DNA of 64,000 nucleotides from CAYHVK01 sp964360255 (lineage in GTDB: Bacteria > Bdellovibrionota > Bdellovibrionia > Bdellovibrionales > UBA1609). Of the stretch, positions 60,040 through 64,000 are shown piece by piece. Below the pieces are notes generated by a model that ran no database searches, had not been told where the DNA came from, and saw nothing but the letters and a program-made list of their open reading frames with translations. Both the position numbers and the translations under genes were made by a program. The first letter of the stretch is position 1, and each line of letters starts with the position of its first letter. Where the stretch lies: positions 163,891 through 227,890 of the forward strand of contig CAYHVK010000004.1 of the NCBI GenBank assembly GCA_964360255.1. Direction: 5' to 3'.

Positions 60040-61323
60040 TTAAGGGTAGAAAGATAAGCCATTGTAGCCAGCACCACCAGTCGGTAGCACCGTTGGTGCT
60101 GAATAGGCCGTATCTGTGGCCGTTGAATACACCTTCAAATAGGGCGAAGTAGAGCCTGATACAATACCGTAAACATTGAAGTCGGGCGAGTATCTCACGC
60201 CTCTGACGTCAGTGAAAATTGATGACTGAAGATTACTCGAGGCCCATGTTGTCGTATTAAAGGACATAATGGCATTGGTTGTATTGTTTGTAACTAAAAG
60301 CTTACTACTGTCTGAGCTGAACGCAGCCCCACGATATTCATCTGTAGTCGTCACTGTATGAAGGGTCGACCAATCGGCTGTACTATAGACAATCAGTTTA
60401 ATAATATTCGAAGCCCCATTTATTGTAACAGCCGCTTTTGAACCGTCAGGGCTCACTGCCACCCCGCGCGAGGTGCCCGGAGGCATAGTGGAAGGATTTG
60501 TTATTTTTGACCATGGCGAGGTTGTGGTATCGAGAATGTAAAAAAAAGTAGTGCCCCCCCATCCAACTAATAAACGCGTATTATCGATGGTAAATGCCAT
60601 GGCTGTTGGGGCAGCGCCCGGAAGAGTACTAGGATTCGCTAAGTTATTCCAGGTTGAGGTATCATAAACTTTTATACGCGGAGCCGCTGACATACCAATT
60701 GCTAAATAGCTACCATTTGGACTCCATGCAATGGCATCAGCAGAAGATGTTACCGCCGAACCTAAAGTCACCGTCGACCAATCTGATGTATTGTAAACCG
60801 TCAAATAGGGTGACGCCGTATAGGTCACAGCTAAATAAGCACCATTTGGGCTGAAAGCCACGTTTTTGGCATCCCCCGTTGGTAAAGTCGCCGGATTTTG
60901 TAATTTACTCCAGTCCGAGCGGTTATAAATAGTGACGTAAGGACTAGTAGTATGTGCGATAGCCATGTACGACCCACTCGGCTTTGTCACATTCCAATTT
61001 GTTCCATCACAAAATTCCATTTTAGAGTTGCGCCAATTGAAAGCTCCAACCAAAGCGCCTGTGCAAGTCGAGTCAGTGACCGAGCTGTTCATACTCACCC
61101 AGTAAGAACCATTGCAAAACTGCAAATCGCCACCGGTATAATTGATAGCGCCCGCAACCGTGCAGGCCGTACTACGTAATGAAACTGTCATTGTGTTCCA
61201 ATTACTTCCATCACAGTATTTCATATCAGGGGCAACAAATGTAACGTGACCCGCATCGCCAACAGGTGCCGTACAGGCCGCATTTGCACTATTTAAAAAA
61301 AAGAAAATAAAGGCCAGAATCAT
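60040..61323 (-). CDS. Secreted protein with CDG-x-NW repeats and WD-like propeller
   Basis: 427 residues. Signal peptide 1-15. Three N-terminal repeats of a short motif (MKYCDGSNWNTM, LQFCNGSYWVSM, MEFCDGTNWNVT), each with nearby Cys, resembling small domains of fibre-associated proteins. Then about six to seven blades like VAFSPNGAYLAVTYTASPYLTVYNTSDW, a WD40/YVTN-type beta-propeller. Its start overlaps the stop of the fibre gene at 61320 (ATGA), so it is made directly after it and may bind to or cap the fibre. Confidence 0.75.
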   Translation of the reverse strand: MILAFIFFFLNSANAACTAPVGDAGHVTFVAPDMKYCDGSNWNTMTVSLRSTACTVAGAINYTGGDLQFCNGSYWVSMNSSVTDSTCTGALVGAFNWRNSKMEFCDGTNWNVTKPSGSYMAIAHTTSPYVTIYNRSDWSKLQNPATLPTGDAKNVAFSPNGAYLAVTYTASPYLTVYNTSDWSTVTLGSAVTSSADAIAWSPNGSYLAIGMSAAPRIKVYDTSTWNNLANPSTLPGAAPTAMAFTIDNTRLLVGWGGTTFFYILDTTTSPWSKITNPSTMPPGTSRGVAVSPDGSKAAVTINGASNIIKLIVYSTADWSTLHTVTTTDEYRGAAFSSDSSKLLVTNNTTNAIMSFNTTTWASSNLQSSIFTDVRGVRYSPDFNVYGIVSGSTSPYLKVYSTATDTAYSAPTVLPTGGAGYNGLSFYP

Positions 61324-64000
61324 TTTGCTTTCTCTAAAATAGCTTCGATTCTATCTAACCGTTTTCTTAAATCATTATTTTCATCTTCAAGACGTTTATT
61401 CTCGCCTCGCAAAGAAGAGATCGAACGTTCGGCCCGCTCAAGACGCTGAGTGAGCATCAAACTATTGAAGTGAATTTCTTTTGTGGACTGAATTAATGGT
61501 GCGATAAGAGCATTATATTTCACAGCCTTCATACCATCTGCATTTGTCACCACAGCATATGGGAAAACTTTTTCTACATCCTGAGCGATGACACCCATAT
61601 CGGGCTGACCATTCTCTCTCCAGATCCAACTGACGCCGGTTAATTGAAGAATTTTTTCTAAACCATCAGCAACCGGCTCGATGTTAGTTTTGAGTCTTCG
61701 ATCTGAAGTCGAAATAAAATTAGTGGCTTTGACGTTACCCGAGACCTCAAGTTTTTCTGCTGGAGCGGTTACACCGATGCCCACGTTACCAGCAGCGCTG
61801 AGTCTCATTTTTTCTTGGCGAAATGCAGTACCAAGAGCAGTCGTTTGAAAGCTCAACCCAGCACCTTGAGCTGTGTCGGTAAAATTTTCTTCAGCAATAA
61901 CAATCATAGAAGCAACGCTGGCCGTATTCCAAGTCGTAGAGCCATAACCTCGCCCACCAAAAGCTGAAATATAGTCCCCATCTAGAGTTGCAGAAGGAGA
62001 TCCCGCTGTGTCACGGGCACGACGGCCCAAAAATGCGGCTCCAATTGAATAAGACGAGCTATTTTGACTGTCGACGGCCAACACCGAGTTTGTCGGATGG
62101 GACGCGTGGAGTGGGAACTGTGGGTTCGTCGTGCCGATGCCGACGTTGCCTGAGGATGAAATGCGCATTTTCTCAGTTAAGCCGGCGCTATTGGTAACTG
62201 AAGTTCTAAAAACTAGTGCCGTAGGTATGGTGTTCGATGATACCGCGCCATCAACGACGCCATTAAATGCAGCGCCGATATCTGCGGCACCATCAGAGTT
62301 TGCTGTGTATCCGGCGAAAGCAATACCAGGCAACCAGGCTCCATTAGCTACAGTGTTACCTGTGTTTGATTTCCAGCCTGAGGCTGCGGCTTTACCGATA
62401 CCGATAAGTGCATAAGAGTTCGTATTCGTAGAATTCACATCATAAAGACCGGCATGGAAGGCACCAGTGGTGTCACCTGCCTGCTCAATGGCATTGTATC
62501 GGGCCACATAAGTTGCGCCCCCTGAGTGCTCAACAACAGGCGAATAGCCGGTGCCGCCAGTTATATCAGCAGGGTCGAGCCCCGCAAAAGAGCGATCTAA
62601 AAATTCTCCGATAGAATTAATGGTCACTTCTTCTGCGCCACCGACCGATATGCCGATTGTATCAGCCGCAGATTTAAATAATCCTGTATCAGTATCACTA
62701 GAAAAAGAAATTGACGGTGTTGCTACTGCACCATCGGCGGCAAGAAAAGCACCCGTCATCGGCACTGAGCCATCGGCTTTAAAGTCGCCCGCACCAGGCG
62801 TAATCGTGGTCCACGATAAAACTCCCGCTCCATCAGTTTGTAGAACTTGGCTTGGAGTCCCGTCATCAACCGGAAAAGTTAAATTGTAAGCCGCACCAAT
62901 TGGATTTGTGATGAGCACTTCAGAGCCAGCGTTATTTAATTTTACACCATTAAATGTAGCTACATTAGCTGCAAAATTACCTGTAGCTCCGCGCTTAACT
63001 AATGAATCGTTAACAAGTAAATCTGTGGCTTCAATACACGTCCAAACTCCGCCAGCTTTATAAGGCGAGTAGCCGTTAGCACAAACACCAAGAAGCGTAG
63101 CAAAGCTGTCATCATCTGTTGTATCGGTGAGATTTAAATTGCCACCTGTAATCGTAAGACCCGTGCCTACTCCTAACTCTTCAGCGTCACCAGCCGCGGC
63201 TGTTGAGCGACCAATTAATTTTTGTGTCGCAATATTTTGTAGTTTTGCAAATGTCACATTGTCATCAGCGATCTTAACTGTCGTCACCGCATCGTTAGCG
63301 ATGGTCGCAGCCACTGAACCTGTACCCGAAGCGGTTACTTCACCCGTAAGAGCCGTAATACCAGAACCTGCGACTCCGAGCGTACGACGAACGTTACCGC
63401 TATCTGTATAAAATAAACTTGTGCCATCAAATTCAATGGCACCAGCTTCAGGCGTTGTGAGATTCGTACCAGCCGTTAACTTTAACGGAGCTGTGCCAGC
63501 CGTAGCTGTGCCAGCCTTTAATTGCAAGACTGCTGACGGAACCGTCGTGCCGATGCCCACGTTGCCGGCCGATGTGATGCGAACGCGCTCACCCATAGAA
63601 TTAGATCCACGAGTCGCAAATGTCATGTCCATATTTCCGGCAGACTGATAAGAGCTTGCAATTTCGCCTGATTGAACAGAGCCAAGATCAAAACGAAACA
63701 CGGCTGAGCTACCACTAGCACCAATTGTATTTTTCAGAATACTCCAAATTGCTCCAGCACTACTAGAGGTAAAAGTTGGTCGGCCAGAGCTATCGAAAGT
63801 TAATCCATTTGTAGCACCAGGGTAAGTAATTTTACCAGTGGTTACAATATTTCCGCTACCAACATCCAAAGCTGCTTGCGGAGATGTCGTACCAATGCCC
63901 ACTTGTCCAGTAGCATCCACGCGCATTCTCTCTACACCGTCCGTTGATGTAGCAATCACATTTGAATCATTGCTTGGATTAAAAAATCCAGTGTTCGGAT
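61320..64000 (-). CDS. Fibre protein with C-terminal S74 chaperone domain (partial, runs off right edge)
   Basis: The frame is open to base 64000; visible part is 893 residues with the true start outside the window. Repeated MRISSSGNVGIGTTNPQ-type units (VGIGTTSP, VGIGTTVP, VGIGTTNP, VGIGVTAP) are typical of tail-fibre-like and trimeric adhesive proteins. The end has an S74 intramolecular chaperone: TSDRRLKTNIEPVADGLEKI with the self-cleavage Ser, and a terminal coiled coil (LERAERSISSLRGENKRLE). Bdellovibrio uses mosaic trimeric fibres of this broad kind for prey recognition; that this is one is inference. Confidence 0.85.
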   Translation of the reverse strand, partial: PNTGFFNPSNDSNVIATSTDGVERMRVDATGQVGIGTTSPQAALDVGSGNIVTTGKITYPGATNGLTFDSSGRPTFTSSSAGAIWSILKNTIGASGSSAVFRFDLGSVQSGEIASSYQSAGNMDMTFATRGSNSMGERVRITSAGNVGIGTTVPSAVLQLKAGTATAGTAPLKLTAGTNLTTPEAGAIEFDGTSLFYTDSGNVRRTLGVAGSGITALTGEVTASGTGSVAATIANDAVTTVKIADDNVTFAKLQNIATQKLIGRSTAAAGDAEELGVGTGLTITGGNLNLTDTTDDDSFATLLGVCANGYSPYKAGGVWTCIEATDLLVNDSLVKRGATGNFAANVATFNGVKLNNAGSEVLITNPIGAAYNLTFPVDDGTPSQVLQTDGAGVLSWTTITPGAGDFKADGSVPMTGAFLAADGAVATPSISFSSDTDTGLFKSAADTIGISVGGAEEVTINSIGEFLDRSFAGLDPADITGGTGYSPVVEHSGGATYVARYNAIEQAGDTTGAFHAGLYDVNSTNTNSYALIGIGKAAASGWKSNTGNTVANGAWLPGIAFAGYTANSDGAADIGAAFNGVVDGAVSSNTIPTALVFRTSVTNSAGLTEKMRISSSGNVGIGTTNPQFPLHASHPTNSVLAVDSQNSSSYSIGAAFLGRRARDTAGSPSATLDGDYISAFGGRGYGSTTWNTASVASMIVIAEENFTDTAQGAGLSFQTTALGTAFRQEKMRLSAAGNVGIGVTAPAEKLEVSGNVKATNFISTSDRRLKTNIEPVADGLEKILQLTGVSWIWRENGQPDMGVIAQDVEKVFPYAVVTNADGMKAVKYNALIAPLIQSTKEIHFNSLMLTQRLERAERSISSLRGENKRLEDENNDLRKRLDRIEAILEKAK

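Overview
The window looks like chromosomal DNA of a predatory or predator-related member of the Bdellovibrionota (Bdellovibrio / Pseudobdellovibrio type). This is an inference from gene content. It holds two TIGR02147-family proteins, many secreted proteins and lipoproteins whose signal sequence ends in an unusual F-Q-N-C or Y-T-N-C box, a fibre protein with an S74 chaperone domain, an L,D-transpeptidase with an NTF2-like tail, two S8 proteases, and densely packed genes with many ATGA / TAATG overlaps. No rRNA or CRISPR array was found. One tRNA gene is present.

Layout. 1-24.9 kb is ordinary chromosome: a secreted subtilase, an Smr protein, a pseudopilin-like gene, TIGR02147 proteins beside secreted HE-motif proteins, an ABC-F ATPase, an MscL-DUF481 fusion, FluC, hemolysin III/TrhA, an SRPBCC + Zn-dehydrogenase operon, a Crp/Fnr regulator, and proline-linker surface proteins including a ricin-lectin/beta-helix protein. 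24.9-31.07 kb is a small composite island ending exactly at the 3' end of a tRNA-Met(CAU) gene on the minus strand. It contains two related units. Each has a serine-recombinase-like DNA-binding gene without a catalytic domain, its own cargo (a DEAH helicase with a nuclease-like tail in one; a winged-helix-like protein plus a nucleotide-cyclase-like protein in the other), and a closing 105-bp block carrying the promoter-proximal part and start codon of the next copy of the recombinase-like gene. The junctions fall inside codons 8-11 of that gene at a short TTGGTAG core, which is also the CCA end of the tRNA.

31.07-39.2 kb is a six-gene, translationally coupled operon: a TPR-like secreted protein, MotA, MotB, a FliF-like/transmembrane/FliG-like fusion, an outer-membrane barrel and a 1,178-residue GLUG-repeat lipoprotein. 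It is bracketed by two copies of the tRNA upstream flank, so it was probably inserted next to the tRNA as well. It reads as a compact ion-driven motor connected to a surface protein. 39.2-64 kb is ordinary chromosome again: a secreted protein/lipoprotein pair, RhlE-like helicase, HEAT protein, dihydroorotase, RsmB-like methyltransferase, nrdR-nusB-ppsR cluster, LysR regulator, lipoprotein subtilase, tandem paralogous membrane-anchored proteins, an M16 peptidase pair, FliL, an L,D-transpeptidase, and a propeller protein translationally coupled to a fibre protein that runs off the right edge.

The best candidates for something undescribed are (1) the tandem tRNA-Met units in which integration splits a recombinase-like gene that would be rebuilt in an excised circle, (2) the MotA-MotB-FliF/FliG-fusion-adhesin operon, and (3) the MscL-DUF481 fusion. 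Everything here was read by eye; family assignments come from motifs, without database searches.
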